A stretch of DNA of 64,000 bases, taken from CAVQKZ01 sp963837325 (GTDB taxonomy: Bacteria; Actinomycetota; Actinomycetes; Mycobacteriales; Jatrophihabitantaceae). The notes under the pieces were generated by a model. The model saw only the letters and a list, made by a program, of their open reading frames with translations. It was not told the origin of the DNA and did not search any database. A program made the position numbers and the translations under genes. Below are positions 8,833 to 17,250 of this stretch, piece after piece; within the stretch, counting starts at the first letter, position 1; each line of letters opens with the position of its first letter. The stretch spans positions 1,488,001 through 1,552,000 of the forward strand of contig CAWIMV010000001.1 of NCBI GenBank assembly GCA_963837325.1. The letters are read 5' to 3'.

Positions 8833-9483
8833 TCAGGCCTGCTGCTCGTCCGCGCCGTCGGGCGCGGTCAGCTCCTTCGGCAACTGCAGGGGCACGGCCT
8901 CGCGCACGGGCAACGGTTCGCTGCCGCGGACCACGACCACGTGGCGCAGCGCCTGCTCGAAGCGCGCGGCCTTGGCCTTGTCGGTGGCCGGGGCCCCGAC
9001 GAGCATGGCCCGAAGGAACCACCGCGGGCCGTCGACGCCGATGAAGCGCACCGCCACTTGGCTGCCACCGCCCTCGCCCGGCAGTTTGCCGGTGAGTTCG
9101 GTGCCGAAATCCGCGTCCTGGATCTCCTTCGGCACGCCGCGCTCGGACTTCATCGACGCGGCGATCTCGGCCCGCACCTCGTCCCAAATTCCTTCGTTGC
9201 GCGGCGCGGCGAAGACCCCGATCTGCATGTGCCCGTCCGGGCCGGCCAGCGTGACCGCGATGACCTGTTCGGCTTCGTTCATCTCGAGGCGCACTTCCAG
9301 CCCTGGGACCACCGGAACCCGCACGGCGCCCAGGTCGATGCGAGCGACGTCGTCGTCCGGCGCGTCGCGCTCGTCGTACGGGCCGGCCGTCGGTGCCGGC
9401 TCATCGCGCACGCGGGTCTCCCACGGCGGCGTCGCGTCCAACTTCGACCGCTCGGTGCGCTTCTCCTTGCGTCGCGACGCCAC
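8833..9483 (-). CDS. DUF3710 protein
   Basis: 216 residues from the GTG at 9483, whose first base is the last base of the dut stop codon. The N-terminus is charged (VASRRKEKRTERSK). The body has the DUF3710 pattern with IDLGAVRVPVVPGLEVRLE, EIQDADFGTEL and RFIGVDGPRWFLRAMLVG. No membrane segment is seen. It is a conserved actinobacterial protein of unknown function, almost always next to dut (Rv2696c position), and coupled to it here. Confidence 0.9.
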   Translation of the reverse strand: MASRRKEKRTERSKLDATPPWETRVRDEPAPTAGPYDERDAPDDDVARIDLGAVRVPVVPGLEVRLEMNEAEQVIAVTLAGPDGHMQIGVFAAPRNEGIWDEVRAEIAASMKSERGVPKEIQDADFGTELTGKLPGEGGGSQVAVRFIGVDGPRWFLRAMLVGAPATDKAKAARFEQALRHVVVVRGSEPLPVREAVPLQLPKELTAPDGADEQQA

Positions 9484-9998
9484 TACTGCCCCGTCCCTTT
9501 CGCTGTGCTGATCACGGCCGGCCCGAGCGCCGACGCGCCACCGGTCGAGCCGTGCCCAGCCTCGGCGCGCACCGATGTCGGCAGTGCCGGCACCTCGACG
9601 AACGCCGCTTGTTCGACGCGCTGCAACACGAGTTGGGCAATCCGTTCGCCGCGATGCAGCTGGAGCGGGCTGGCCGGGTCGTGATTGATGACGATGACTT
9701 TGATCTCCCCGCGGTAGCCCGAGTCGACGGTTCCGGGTGCGTTGACCAGGGCCATCCCGGCGCGGGCGGCCAGGCCCGAGCGCGGGTGGACGAACGCGGC
9801 GTACCCGTCGGGCAGGGCGATCGCCAGTCCGGTGGGGACTACCGCCCGCTCCCCCGGCGAGAGCGTCAGGTCGCACGCCGTGACGATGTCGGCGCCGGCA
9901 TCGCCCGGCAGCGCGTAGGTCGGTAGCGGTACGCCGGTGTCCAAGCGCTGGACGAGCACACGCACAGGCTCCGCCGGCCGGTGATCAGGCGCGCTCAT
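9483..9998 (-). CDS. dut: dUTP diphosphatase
   Basis: 171 residues. This trimeric enzyme hydrolyses dUTP to dUMP, preventing uracil incorporation and feeding dTMP synthesis. The five family motifs are visible: GDAGADI, PRSGLAA with the conserved serine, NAPGTVDSGYRGEI holding the catalytic aspartate, ERIAQLVLQRV, and a C-terminal GSTGG arm that closes over the substrate. It heads the minus-strand group dut-DUF3710-OB-DUF3159. Confidence 0.97.
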   Translation of the reverse strand: MSAPDHRPAEPVRVLVQRLDTGVPLPTYALPGDAGADIVTACDLTLSPGERAVVPTGLAIALPDGYAAFVHPRSGLAARAGMALVNAPGTVDSGYRGEIKVIVINHDPASPLQLHRGERIAQLVLQRVEQAAFVEVPALPTSVRAEAGHGSTGGASALGPAVISTAKGTGQ

Positions 9999-10070
9999 CC
10001 GCTGCCCACGTGCCGGCGGGAAGCTCGCTGGGCCGGGTTGGTCATAGCGCGAAACGCTACCCTCGACCGC

Positions 10071-10568
10071 GTGGATGGCCGCAGCGACACTCCTCCCGCG
10101 CGGGACGCGGCCCAGCCCCGCTATCGGGAGTCACTGCGCACACCGTGGTGGTGGTACCTGGTCGCGTTGCTCATCGCCGGAATCCTCGCTGCCGAGTTCC
10201 ACATGGCCGGCCTGCGTCTGACCGACTGGATTCCGTACGGCACATTGTTGCCGCTCGCCGTGATCATCGTCTGGTCGCTCGGGCACAGCTCGCTGGAACT
10301 GGTCGACGGCGAGCTGCGGATCCGAGGGGCACACCTTCCGCTGCGGTACGTCAGCGGTGCGGTCGCGCTGGACGCGCGGACGCTTCGCCGCGTCGTGGGT
10401 CGCGAGGGTGATCCTGCAGCGTTCGTCTCCATCCGGCCCTGGATCGGGCCCGGCGTCCAGTTCTGGGTCGACGATCCCGACGACCCCACGCCGTACTGGG
10501 TAGTGAGCAGCCGCCGACCGCAGCACGTCGTTGAACTGCTGCGCTCCGCCCGCTCGGGCGCCGCCTGA
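10071..10568 (+). CDS. DUF3093 membrane protein
   Basis: 165 residues from the GTG at 10071. Two membrane helices follow the start (TPWWWYLVALLIAGILAAEF and YGTLLPLAVIIVWSLG). The soluble part that follows contains DUF3093 landmarks: LELVDGELRIRGAHLPL, AFVSIRPWIGPGVQFWVDDPDDPTPYW and SSRRPQHVVELL. It is divergent from dut, as Rv2698 is in mycobacteria. The function is unknown, although the domain resembles bacterial PH-like membrane proteins. The start is the main uncertainty because no clear ribosome site precedes it. Confidence 0.85.
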   Translation: MDGRSDTPPARDAAQPRYRESLRTPWWWYLVALLIAGILAAEFHMAGLRLTDWIPYGTLLPLAVIIVWSLGHSSLELVDGELRIRGAHLPLRYVSGAVALDARTLRRVVGREGDPAAFVSIRPWIGPGVQFWVDDPDDPTPYWVVSSRRPQHVVELLRSARSGAA

Positions 10569-10601
10569 GCCCTGACCGGCGATGGCTTAGTCTCCGGCGT
10601 C

Positions 10602-11372
10602 ATGACATCTCATCACGGTCAGCGCTTCGCCGACCGGGTCGCACTGGTGACGGGCGCGAGTCGCGGGATCGGGCTGGCCGTGGCCCAGCGTCTGGTCGCC
10701 GAAGGGGCCCGGGTCGCCGTCACTGCCCGCAAGCCCGAAGGCCTCGCCGCGGCCGTCGACCAACTGGGAGGCGACGAACATGCCATCGCGATTGCCGGGC
10801 GTGGCGACGATGCCGAACACCAGGCTGCCGCTGTCGAACGCCTCGTGCAGCAGTTCGGGCGCATCGACGTGCTCGTCAACAACACCGGCATCAACCCGGC
10901 TTACGGGCCACTGACCGACCTCGACGAGTCGGTCGCGCGCAAGATCATGGACGTCAACGTGTTGTCGGCGCTGTCGTGGACGCGCCAAGCCCTTGCCGCT
11001 GGGCTCGGTAGCGACGGATCAGGCGCGATAGTGAATGTCGCATCGGTCGCCGGCCTGGCCCCGTCACCCGGGATTGCGTACTACGGCGTCAGCAAGGCCG
11101 CCCTGATCGGTCTGACGATGCAACTTGCCGCGGAGCTGAGCCCGCGGGTGCGAGTCAATGCAGTCGCGCCGGCCGTCGTGAAGACCAGGTTCGCGGAGGC
11201 GCTCTACGTCGACCACGAGACCGAGGCTGCCGCCGCGTACCCGCTGGGCCGCCTCGGCGAACCGGCGGACATCGGCGCGGCCGTGGCCTTCCTCGCCTGC
11301 GACGACGCGTCGTGGATCACCGGCCAGACCCTCGTCATCGACGGCGGCCTGAGTCTCCGCGCAAGCCTCTAG
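10602..11372 (+). CDS. SDR-family oxidoreductase (FabG-like)
   Basis: 256 residues, a classical short-chain dehydrogenase. The nucleotide motif TGASRGIG is at about 18-25, NNTGI at 90, the catalytic serine lies in NVASVAG, and YYGVSKAAL holds the Tyr-Lys pair. The C-terminal half has GRLGEPADIGAAVAFLACDDASWITGQTLVIDGG, as in 3-oxoacyl-ACP reductases. Because no acyl carrier or fatty-acid gene is near, the substrate is unknown. A perfect hairpin terminator follows its stop within ten bases. Confidence 0.9.
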   Translation: MTSHHGQRFADRVALVTGASRGIGLAVAQRLVAEGARVAVTARKPEGLAAAVDQLGGDEHAIAIAGRGDDAEHQAAAVERLVQQFGRIDVLVNNTGINPAYGPLTDLDESVARKIMDVNVLSALSWTRQALAAGLGSDGSGAIVNVASVAGLAPSPGIAYYGVSKAALIGLTMQLAAELSPRVRVNAVAPAVVKTRFAEALYVDHETEAAAAYPLGRLGEPADIGAAVAFLACDDASWITGQTLVIDGGLSLRASL

Positions 11373-11381
11373 GAAGCAAGA

Positions 11382-11405
11382 GCACCCCGCTAAAGAGCGG
11401 GGTGC
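11382..11405 (+). terminator. Perfect 10-bp hairpin after the SDR gene
   Basis: GCACCCCGCT (11382-11391), loop AAAG, AGCGGGGTGC (11396-11405). No T-run follows, which is common for actinobacterial terminators. It lies between convergent genes and could serve both. Confidence 0.75.
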
Positions 11406-11536
11406 GGATATCTACCGGCTGCCTGTGGACGGTGCCGGAGGCGAGGCGACTCACCAGCGATGAGGGCTCGCGCGAAGAGCCGCCTCGCCGCGCGGGAGGC
11501 GCATGCGGACCGAGTGTCCGCCCGAGCCTGCGAGCG

Positions 11537-11554
11537 GCGGACCGCGAGGTCCGC
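11537..11554 (-). terminator. 7-bp GCGA-loop hairpin downstream of DUF4193
   Basis: GCGGACC (11537-11543) and GGTCCGC (11548-11554) around a GCGA tetraloop, 18 bases past the DUF4193 stop on the minus strand. It is a possible terminator for that gene, although short. Confidence 0.4.
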
Positions 11555-11571
11555 ACCCGAGGCCAAATCAA

Positions 11572-11880
11572 TCAAGCGCAGTCGCGGCAGATGAACTGGC
11601 CGTTGCGGTGCCGGGCCAGCCGGCTGCGGTGATGAACGAGGAAGCAGCTCGAACAGGTGAACTCGTCGTCCTGTTTCGGCAGAACGCGCACGGTGAGTTC
11701 CTCGCCGGACAGGCTGGAGAGGTCGGCACCGGGCAATTCCAGTGATTCGTTCAATTCCGTCTCATCGACGTCTATCGAGCCAGACTGTGCTTCGGCGCGC
11801 CGCGCCTTCAGTTCCTCGAGCGAGTCCTCGCTCAGCTCTTCGACGTCGCCTCGACGCGGGGCGTCGTAGTCGGTCGCCAT
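11572..11880 (-). CDS. DUF4193 protein with C-terminal zinc-ribbon
   Basis: 102 residues (MATDYDAPRRGDVEELSEDSL start). The first 70 are acidic and low in hydrophobics. The C-terminus carries CSSC and CRDC pairs separated by HHRSRLARHRNGQFI, a likely zinc ribbon. It matches the DUF4193 family (Rv2699c position), which is small, highly conserved in actinobacteria and of unknown function. The ribosome site GGAG lies upstream of the ATG at 11880. Confidence 0.92.
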   Translation of the reverse strand: MATDYDAPRRGDVEELSEDSLEELKARRAEAQSGSIDVDETELNESLELPGADLSSLSGEELTVRVLPKQDDEFTCSSCFLVHHRSRLARHRNGQFICRDCA

Positions 11881-12147
11881 CTTCCTTCAACTCCTTGGTG
11901 GGGTGCCCACTGCAGTGTGATCGGTCAAGTCAAGTGGTTGTGCGCGCATCCTGCGCTGCAACGACTGGGTGGTCGATTTTGTGCCCGAAAGGCGGCGGTG
12001 AGGCGATTCGCTCACAACCACCCCCGCGTAGTCACGCCGCGGAACCGTACCGCGTCGACGTGTCCCTACAACCGCCGGGCCGTCGCACTCATTCCCGCCG
12101 AGCCCCCGTTAGGCTGGCGCGCAGCATCACGAGGAGGCAGCAGGGGC

Positions 12148-12702
12148 ATGGTAAGTCCGACGAGGCGACGTCCGCTTCCGGCTCTGGTCCTGCTGCTCGC
12201 CCTGACCCTGCTCACCGCGCTGGTCTGGTGGCGGGTGCTCAATCGTGACACCGGGCACGCGTCGGGCAGCTCGCACTGCCCTAGTCCGAGTGCGTCCGGA
12301 TCGACCGTGCCCCGACCGCCGAGTGTGTCGGTGTCGGTGCTCAATTCGACCAACCGCACCGGAATCGCGGCCCACACGGCGACGAAACTGACCCGGCTGG
12401 GTTTCAAGGTGGCCGGGTACGGCAACGACGACCCGCGGGTGCATGTCGCCGGTGTCGCGGAGATCCGGTTCGGCCCGGAAGACAAGGACGGCGCCGCCCT
12501 GCTCGAGTACTACTTCCCCGGGGCCAAGATGGTGGCGCTCAAGTCCGATCCGGCCGGCAAGGTCGTCGTGTCACTCGGCGCCAAGTTCCACGAGGTCGGC
12601 GGTGCCCTCGCGGCCAGGGCGGCCATGAGGTCGAATCACGTGAGCCTGGCCCCGACGAAGCCGACGTCGTCGACATCGGCGAGCGGGGGCGCTACCTGCT
12701 GA
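12148..12702 (+). CDS. LytR C-terminal-domain envelope protein (Cei-like)
   Basis: 184 residues from the ATG at 12148, preceded by GAGGAGG. A short basic start leads into a membrane anchor (LPALVLLLALTLLTALVWW), a Ser/Pro-rich linker and an extracytoplasmic LytR_C domain (about 60-150) beginning VSVSVLNSTNRTGIAAHTA and containing EIRFGPEDKDGAALLEYYFPGA. It occupies the Rv2700 (Cei, cell envelope integrity) position between DUF4193 and suhB. Its end overlaps the convergent suhB by 11 bases. A role in envelope assembly is inferred from the homologue. Confidence 0.85.
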   Translation: MVSPTRRRPLPALVLLLALTLLTALVWWRVLNRDTGHASGSSHCPSPSASGSTVPRPPSVSVSVLNSTNRTGIAAHTATKLTRLGFKVAGYGNDDPRVHVAGVAEIRFGPEDKDGAALLEYYFPGAKMVALKSDPAGKVVVSLGAKFHEVGGALAARAAMRSNHVSLAPTKPTSSTSASGGATC

Positions 12703-13513
12703 CGGTGTCGGCACCGAGTTCTTCGAGCAGGCCGAAGAGCGGCCCGGCGAGTTCGCGACCGCTCACCGCGGTCAGCTGCGGCGACGGGGGCCGGCCGTAC
12801 AGGCCGCTGGTGATACAGCCGGCCTCACCGGCGATTAGAACACCGGCGGCGTAGTCCCAGTTGTGCAGGCCGGACTCGAAGTAGGCATCGAGGCGGCCCG
12901 CCGCGACTGCGCACAGATCCAGGCTGGCCGAGCCGAGCCGGCGGATATCACCCACCAGGGGCAGCAGTCGGGCCACGAGCTGCCCCTGCCGCTCGCGCTG
13001 CCGCGGGTCGTACGCGAACCCCGTCCCGATCACGGCGCGGGCGAGCGTGATCTCACGGGGTCCGGCCAGCTTGACGTCACCGAGGTAGGCCCCTGCGCCC
13101 ACGCGGGCCCGAAACAGCTCGCCGGAAACGACGTCACACACCGCTCCGGCAACGACCTCGCCGTCCACCTCAGCGGCAACCGACACGGCGTAGTGCGCCA
13201 GGCCGAGCACGTAGTTCACGGTGCCGTCGAGGGGATCGAGCACCCATCGCACACCGCTGCAGCCCCGCCTGGCCGCGCCCTCCTCCCCGACGATCGCGTC
13301 GTCTGGCCGACGACCGGCAATTTGTTCGGTCAGCCAGCGTTCCGCGCTGCGATCGGCTTCGGTCACCAGGTCCGTAGCCGTGCTCTTCGACGAGACAGTC
13401 AGCGCACGGCGACCTTGGGCGCCGACGACCTCAGCCGCACCGCTGGCCAGTTCCACCGCCAGATTCTCGAGCAGCTCGGGCGAATTTCGATCATCCCGCG
13501 GTTGGATCGGCAC
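12692..13513 (-). CDS. suhB: Inositol monophosphatase family protein
   Basis: 273 residues from the GTG at 13513. It is a Mg2+-dependent phosphatase that releases inositol from inositol-1-phosphate. Motifs are the metal-binding EEGA, then LDPLDGTVNYVLG and the distal WDYAAGVLIAGEAG. Actinomycetes need inositol for mycothiol and phosphatidylinositol, which fits the family. It is divergent from ppgK, as Rv2701c is from Rv2702. Substrate range in this family is loose. Confidence 0.93.
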   Translation of the reverse strand: MPIQPRDDRNSPELLENLAVELASGAAEVVGAQGRRALTVSSKSTATDLVTEADRSAERWLTEQIAGRRPDDAIVGEEGAARRGCSGVRWVLDPLDGTVNYVLGLAHYAVSVAAEVDGEVVAGAVCDVVSGELFRARVGAGAYLGDVKLAGPREITLARAVIGTGFAYDPRQRERQGQLVARLLPLVGDIRRLGSASLDLCAVAAGRLDAYFESGLHNWDYAAGVLIAGEAGCITSGLYGRPPSPQLTAVSGRELAGPLFGLLEELGADTVSR

Positions 13514-13592
13514 GCCTCTATCGCACCACGAGCGAAACCGGTCGGTGGAGATAGGGTTCGGCGACAGTCTGGGCGATGGGACAGGAGTAGCT

Positions 13593-14357
13593 GTGGGCGA
13601 GCAGGTCCGGCAGGCGTACGGCATCGACATCGGCGGCACCGGCATCAAGGGCGCGATCGTCGACACGAGCACAGGCCAGCTGGTGACGCCCCGCAAACGG
13701 ATCCTCACGCCGCACCCGGCCACACCCGACGCGGTTGCCGCAGTCGTCGCCGAGCTGCTCCTCGACACGGCGTGGCAGGGCCTCGTCGGAGCCACTTTCC
13801 CCGCCGTCATCAAGCGGGGCGTCGCCAGGTCAGCGGCGAACGTGGACAAGACCTGGATCGGCACCGACGTCGACGCCTGCTTCACCGCGGCCGCCGGAGG
13901 CGACAACGACGTCATCGTGCTCAATGACGCCGACGCCGCCGGGATCGCCGAGGCCCGGTTCGGTGCGGCCAAGGGCGTCTGTGGCGTGGTAATCCTGCTC
14001 ACCTTCGGCACCGGGATCGGCAGCGCGCTGCTGATCGACGGCAAACTCGTGCCCAACACGGAGCTGGGGCACCTCGAACTGGACGGCCACGACGCTGAGA
14101 AGCGCGCTGCCGCCTCGGTTCGCGATGAGGAGCGGATGTCCTACCGGCGGTGGTCCAAGCGGGTCCAGGAGTACATGAGCCACGTGGAGCACCTCTTCAC
14201 GCCCGACTTGTTCGTGGTCGGCGGAGGGGTGAGCAAGGACGCCGAGAAGTGGGTACCGCTACTTGAGCTGAACACCCCCGTGAAACCGGCCGAGCTGCTC
14301 AACGATGCCGGCATCGTCGGTGCCGCGATGGCCGCCGCCGAGCGCTACGAGGAATAA
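13593..14357 (+). CDS. ppgK: Polyphosphate glucokinase
   Basis: 254 residues, a ROK-family kinase that phosphorylates glucose using polyphosphate or ATP. The first phosphate loop GIDIGGTGIKGAIVD is at about 10-24. FPAVIKRG and NDADAAGIAEARFGA hold the catalytic aspartate and sugar contacts, and LLTFGTGIGSAL is the second phosphate loop. TELGHLE follows, with the histidine and glutamate of the glucose site. The GTG at 13593 has AGGAG upstream. It lies directly upstream of sigA on the same strand, as in mycobacteria. Confidence 0.95.
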   Translation: MGEQVRQAYGIDIGGTGIKGAIVDTSTGQLVTPRKRILTPHPATPDAVAAVVAELLLDTAWQGLVGATFPAVIKRGVARSAANVDKTWIGTDVDACFTAAAGGDNDVIVLNDADAAGIAEARFGAAKGVCGVVILLTFGTGIGSALLIDGKLVPNTELGHLELDGHDAEKRAAASVRDEERMSYRRWSKRVQEYMSHVEHLFTPDLFVVGGGVSKDAEKWVPLLELNTPVKPAELLNDAGIVGAAMAAAERYEE

Positions 14358-14488
14358 CCAGGCCCGGTCTCGGCTCGCACTCCCCGTTCGCGGCAGTACA
14401 ATATGAGCCAGGGCACTGCGCACGTACTGGACTCGAACTTGAGCCGACCAACAGACGGCCTGCGACCCCCACTCAGCACTTTGGTGTA

Positions 14489-14516
14489 GTACGGAACGGG
14501 TAACCCGTATCCGTAC
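14489..14516. promoter_or_regulatory. 12-bp inverted repeat upstream of sigA
   Basis: GTACGGA and ACGGG (14489-14500) pair with CCCGT and TCCGTAC (14504-14516) around a TAA loop, with one bulged A at 14509. It ends 35 bases before the sigA start. It could be an operator, or an RNA hairpin acting as a terminator for ppgK or an attenuator for sigA. Nothing in the sequence decides among these. Confidence 0.5.
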
Positions 14517-14550
14517 CCGGCCCGCGCAATCTCGTGGCGAAAGGTCCTCC

Positions 14551-15909
14551 GTGGTTTCCAGTAAGCAGCAGCCCAGCAATGTCGCGTCTGCTCGCACCGC
14601 CAAGAACGTCGTGTCCGCCGCCCACGCCACCAAGCGGGTGAGCGCTGCGGTCAAGGCCGCGCCGGCCAAGAAGCCGGCCCGTGCGGCCACGGTTGCCCGC
14701 CCGACCGCCAAACCGAGCGCGAAGACCGCGGCCAAGCCGGCTGGCGCTCCGTCGGTCAAGGTTGGCGACACGAAGAAGAAGGCGCCCGCGAAGGTGGCGG
14801 GCGCGGCGGCCGGGCCCGAGACCATCGACCCGGCCGATGTCGTAGTCGACGTGCCGATCGACGGTGCCGTCGTGCCGGACGCCCCCGACGGCGTCGAAGT
14901 CGCCGACGAGGAAGCGACTGAGTTCACCTGGGACGACGAGGAAGAGTCCGAGGCGCTCCGCCAGGCGCGCAAGGACGCCGAGATGACTGCCTCGGCCGAC
15001 TCGGTGCGCGCCTATCTCAAGCAGATCGGCAAGGTCGCGCTGCTGAACGCCGAAGAAGAGGTCGACCTCGCCAAGCGCATCGAGGCCGGCCTGTACTCCG
15101 CCGAGCGGCTGCGGCAGGCAGAAGAGAACAACGAGAAGCTCGCGATGCAGATGAAGCGTGACTTGCGCTGGATCGTCCGCGATGGTGAGCGGGCCAAGAA
15201 TCACCTGCTCGAAGCGAACCTGCGGCTCGTGGTGTCCTTGGCGAAGCGTTACACGGGCCGCGGCATGGCATTCCTCGACCTGATCCAGGAAGGCAACCTG
15301 GGCCTGATCCGGGCCGTCGAGAAGTTCGACTACACCAAGGGCTACAAGTTCTCGACGTACGCCACGTGGTGGATTCGGCAGGCGATCACCCGGGCGATGG
15401 CCGATCAGGCCCGCACGATCCGGATTCCGGTGCACATGGTTGAGGTGATCAACAAGCTCGGCCGCATCCAGCGCGAACTCCTGCAGGATCTCGGGCGCGA
15501 GCCGACGCCCGAAGAGCTGGCCAAGGAAATGGACATCACGCCGGACAAGGTTCTCGAGATCCAGCAATACGCCCGCGAGCCGATCAGTCTCGACCAGACG
15601 ATCGGCGACGAGGGTGACAGTCAGCTCGGGGACTTCATCGAAGACTCCGAAGCCGTCGTCGCTGTCGACGCCGTGTCGTTCACGCTGCTGCAGGACCAGC
15701 TGCAGTCGGTGCTGCAGACGCTGTCCGAACGCGAGGCCGGTGTGGTCAAGCTGCGATTCGGGCTGACCGACGGCCAGCCCCGCACGCTGGACGAGATCGG
15801 CCAGGTCTACGGCGTGACCCGTGAGCGGATCCGCCAGATCGAGTCCAAGACGATGTCCAAGCTTCGCCATCCGTCACGCTCGCAGGTGCTGCGCGACTAC
15901 CTGGACTGA
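14551..15909 (+). CDS. sigA: Principal RNA polymerase sigma factor (sigma-70 group 1)
   Basis: 452 residues. The N-terminal 140 residues are rich in Lys, Ala and Pro (AAPAKKPARAATVARPTAKP) and then acidic, as in actinobacterial HrdB/SigA. Region 1.2 (DSVRAYLKQIGKVALLNAEE), region 2 (RYTGRGMAFLDLIQEGNLG, YKFSTYATWWIRQAI), region 3 and region 4 (VYGVTRERIRQIESKTMSKL) are intact. It ends LRDYLD. Its last 18 coding bases are repeated 4.2 kb downstream at the far end of an accessory element, so this 3' end may be a recombination junction. Confidence 0.97.
   Translation: MVSSKQQPSNVASARTAKNVVSAAHATKRVSAAVKAAPAKKPARAATVARPTAKPSAKTAAKPAGAPSVKVGDTKKKAPAKVAGAAAGPETIDPADVVVDVPIDGAVVPDAPDGVEVADEEATEFTWDDEEESEALRQARKDAEMTASADSVRAYLKQIGKVALLNAEEEVDLAKRIEAGLYSAERLRQAEENNEKLAMQMKRDLRWIVRDGERAKNHLLEANLRLVVSLAKRYTGRGMAFLDLIQEGNLGLIRAVEKFDYTKGYKFSTYATWWIRQAITRAMADQARTIRIPVHMVEVINKLGRIQRELLQDLGREPTPEELAKEMDITPDKVLEIQQYAREPISLDQTIGDEGDSQLGDFIEDSEAVVAVDAVSFTLLQDQLQSVLQTLSEREAGVVKLRFGLTDGQPRTLDEIGQVYGVTRERIRQIESKTMSKLRHPSRSQVLRDYLD
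15890..15907 (+). repeat. Left copy (attL) of an 18-bp repeat at the sigA 3' end
   Basis: TGCGCGACTACCTGGACT, encoding the last six residues of SigA. It matches 17 of 18 bases with 20133-20150. The copies flank the recombinase-bearing segment, as expected for attL and attR of a site-specific element. Confidence 0.7.
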
Positions 15910-15936
15910 TCTCCGGCCGCTCAGACCGCTGATAGC

Positions 15937-15950
15937 CCCGAAATATCGGG
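15937..15950 (+). terminator. Short hairpin after sigA
   Basis: CCCGA, loop AATA, TCGGG, followed by CCTTT. The stem is only 5 bp, but it is followed by a short T-run and sits 28 bases after the sigA stop, inside the left end of the element. Confidence 0.4.
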
Positions 15951-15984
15951 CCTTTAGCGCCTGACACGCCGAACGGGCCTGACC

Positions 15985-16000
15985 TACAGCGCTCTTAGTC
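15985..16000 (+). repeat. Left arm-type repeat of the element
   Basis: TACAGCGC followed three bases later by TAGTC. The same two words occur one base apart at 20111-20124 near the other end. They could be recombinase arm-binding sites, but the words are short. Confidence 0.4.
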
Positions 16001-16016
16001 CAGATATCACTACGCT

Positions 16017-17126
16017 GTGGGCATGCCGTCGACCGCCAGCTCCACCGCCCCCGTCCCGGACCTCGCGGTCCTGCTGGCCTCGTGGGAGCTCGCGCTGCGC
16101 GCCGAGCGCAAGTCCCCGCAGACGGTCAAGACCTACGGTGACGGGGTCCGCCGGTTCCTGGCCTGGTGCGAGGCCCAGGGCCGCTCCCCCGTGCTGGACC
16201 GCGCGACCGTCTCCGGATTCGTCGCGGGCCTGCTCGCCGACGGCGCGGAGGCTTCCACCGCCCGCTCCCGGCAGCTGGCGGTGCGGCGGTTCTCCGCGTG
16301 GCTGCTCGAGGAGGGCGAGAGCGAGGTCGACCACCTGCTCGGTGCCAAGGCGCCGAAGCTGGACGTGAAGGTCGTCGACCCGCTGAGCGAGCCTGAGATC
16401 AAGGCGCTGCTGGCGGCCTGCGCGGGACCGGACATGCGGGATCGCCGCGACGAGGCGATCGTCCGGTTCATGATCGAGACCGGCGCGCGGGCCGGTGAGG
16501 TCGCCGCCTTGGCCCTGCCCGACGTCGACCTCCAGGCCGGTACCGCGATCGTGCGCCGCGGTAAAGGCGGCAAGGGCCGCACCGTCCCGTTCGGCCCGCA
16601 GACAACACGTGCGCTCGACCGCTACATCCGAACCCGCCGGACACACCGCCTGGCCGCGACCGACGCGCTGTGGCTCGGCGACCGGGGCAAGGAGTTCTCC
16701 TACGACGCGCTGCACAAGTCGCTGGGCTACCGAGCCGGCCTGGCTGGCATTGCGAAGTTCCGGCCGCACCGACTCAGGCACACCGCAGCGCACCGATGGC
16801 TGGCCGCCGGCGGATCCGAAGGCGGCCTGATGGCGGTCGCCGGGTGGACCCGGCCCGACATGCTCATGCGCTACACGAAAGCCCAGGCCGAATCCCGCGC
16901 CGGTGGCCCGCCCGTCCGCGCTGTGCAAGATCACGCTGCTCTGATGGCGACCCGGAAACGCGCCCAGGCGACGCCTGACGGGCAACCGGTCGGCGTGGCC
17001 GTGGTCGTCGACGGCAACTGCCAGGTCAACCACGACGGGCAGGTCTACGGCCCCGGCGAACGGGTCACCGTCCCGCCCGAGGTCGCCGAACGTTGGCAGC
17101 ACTGCGGCTACGTGCGGCCCGCGTAA
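16017..17126 (+). CDS. Tyrosine recombinase/integrase
   Basis: 369 residues (GTG at 16017; an ATG at 16023 is equally possible). A SAM-like core-binding domain (about 15-110, ERKSPQTVKTYGDGVRRFLAW) precedes the catalytic domain. Catalytic residues visible are R158 in ETGARAGEV, K183 in RRGKGGKG, H251 and R254 in HRLRHTAA, W277 in place of the usual second His, and nucleophile Y286 in MRYTKAQ. The last 70 residues are an extra domain (VVVDGNCQVNHDGQVYGPGERVTVP) not needed for recombination. It lies 110 bases from the left repeat, as integrases usually lie beside their own attachment site. Confidence 0.93.
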   Translation: MGMPSTASSTAPVPDLAVLLASWELALRAERKSPQTVKTYGDGVRRFLAWCEAQGRSPVLDRATVSGFVAGLLADGAEASTARSRQLAVRRFSAWLLEEGESEVDHLLGAKAPKLDVKVVDPLSEPEIKALLAACAGPDMRDRRDEAIVRFMIETGARAGEVAALALPDVDLQAGTAIVRRGKGGKGRTVPFGPQTTRALDRYIRTRRTHRLAATDALWLGDRGKEFSYDALHKSLGYRAGLAGIAKFRPHRLRHTAAHRWLAAGGSEGGLMAVAGWTRPDMLMRYTKAQAESRAGGPPVRAVQDHAALMATRKRAQATPDGQPVGVAVVVDGNCQVNHDGQVYGPGERVTVPPEVAERWQHCGYVRPA

Positions 17127-17135
17127 CTGAATCTT

Positions 17136-17250
17136 GGTCCGGTGGCGTCAACGTCACCATCCGCGGCTGGTACGGCTCCGGGCCGCGGGGCGGATCGATG
17201 GCGGGCGAGCGGCTCTTTCACCGCTGAGACCCCGCCAGCGCCACCGGACC
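17136..17250 (+). ncRNA. Candidate multibranched structured RNA downstream of the integrase
   Basis: A 12-bp perfect closing stem, GGTCCGGTGGCG (17136-17147) with CGCCACCGGACC (17239-17250), encloses two hairpins. One is CCGCGGC (17161-17167) with GCCGCGG (17182-17188). The other is GGCGGG (17200-17205) with CCCGCC (17231-17236), which has an inner AGCGG/CCGCT stem. The result is a three-way junction starting nine bases after the integrase stop. It may be a terminator, a regulatory RNA or a DNA fold used by the element. High GC makes chance stems common. Confidence 0.4.
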
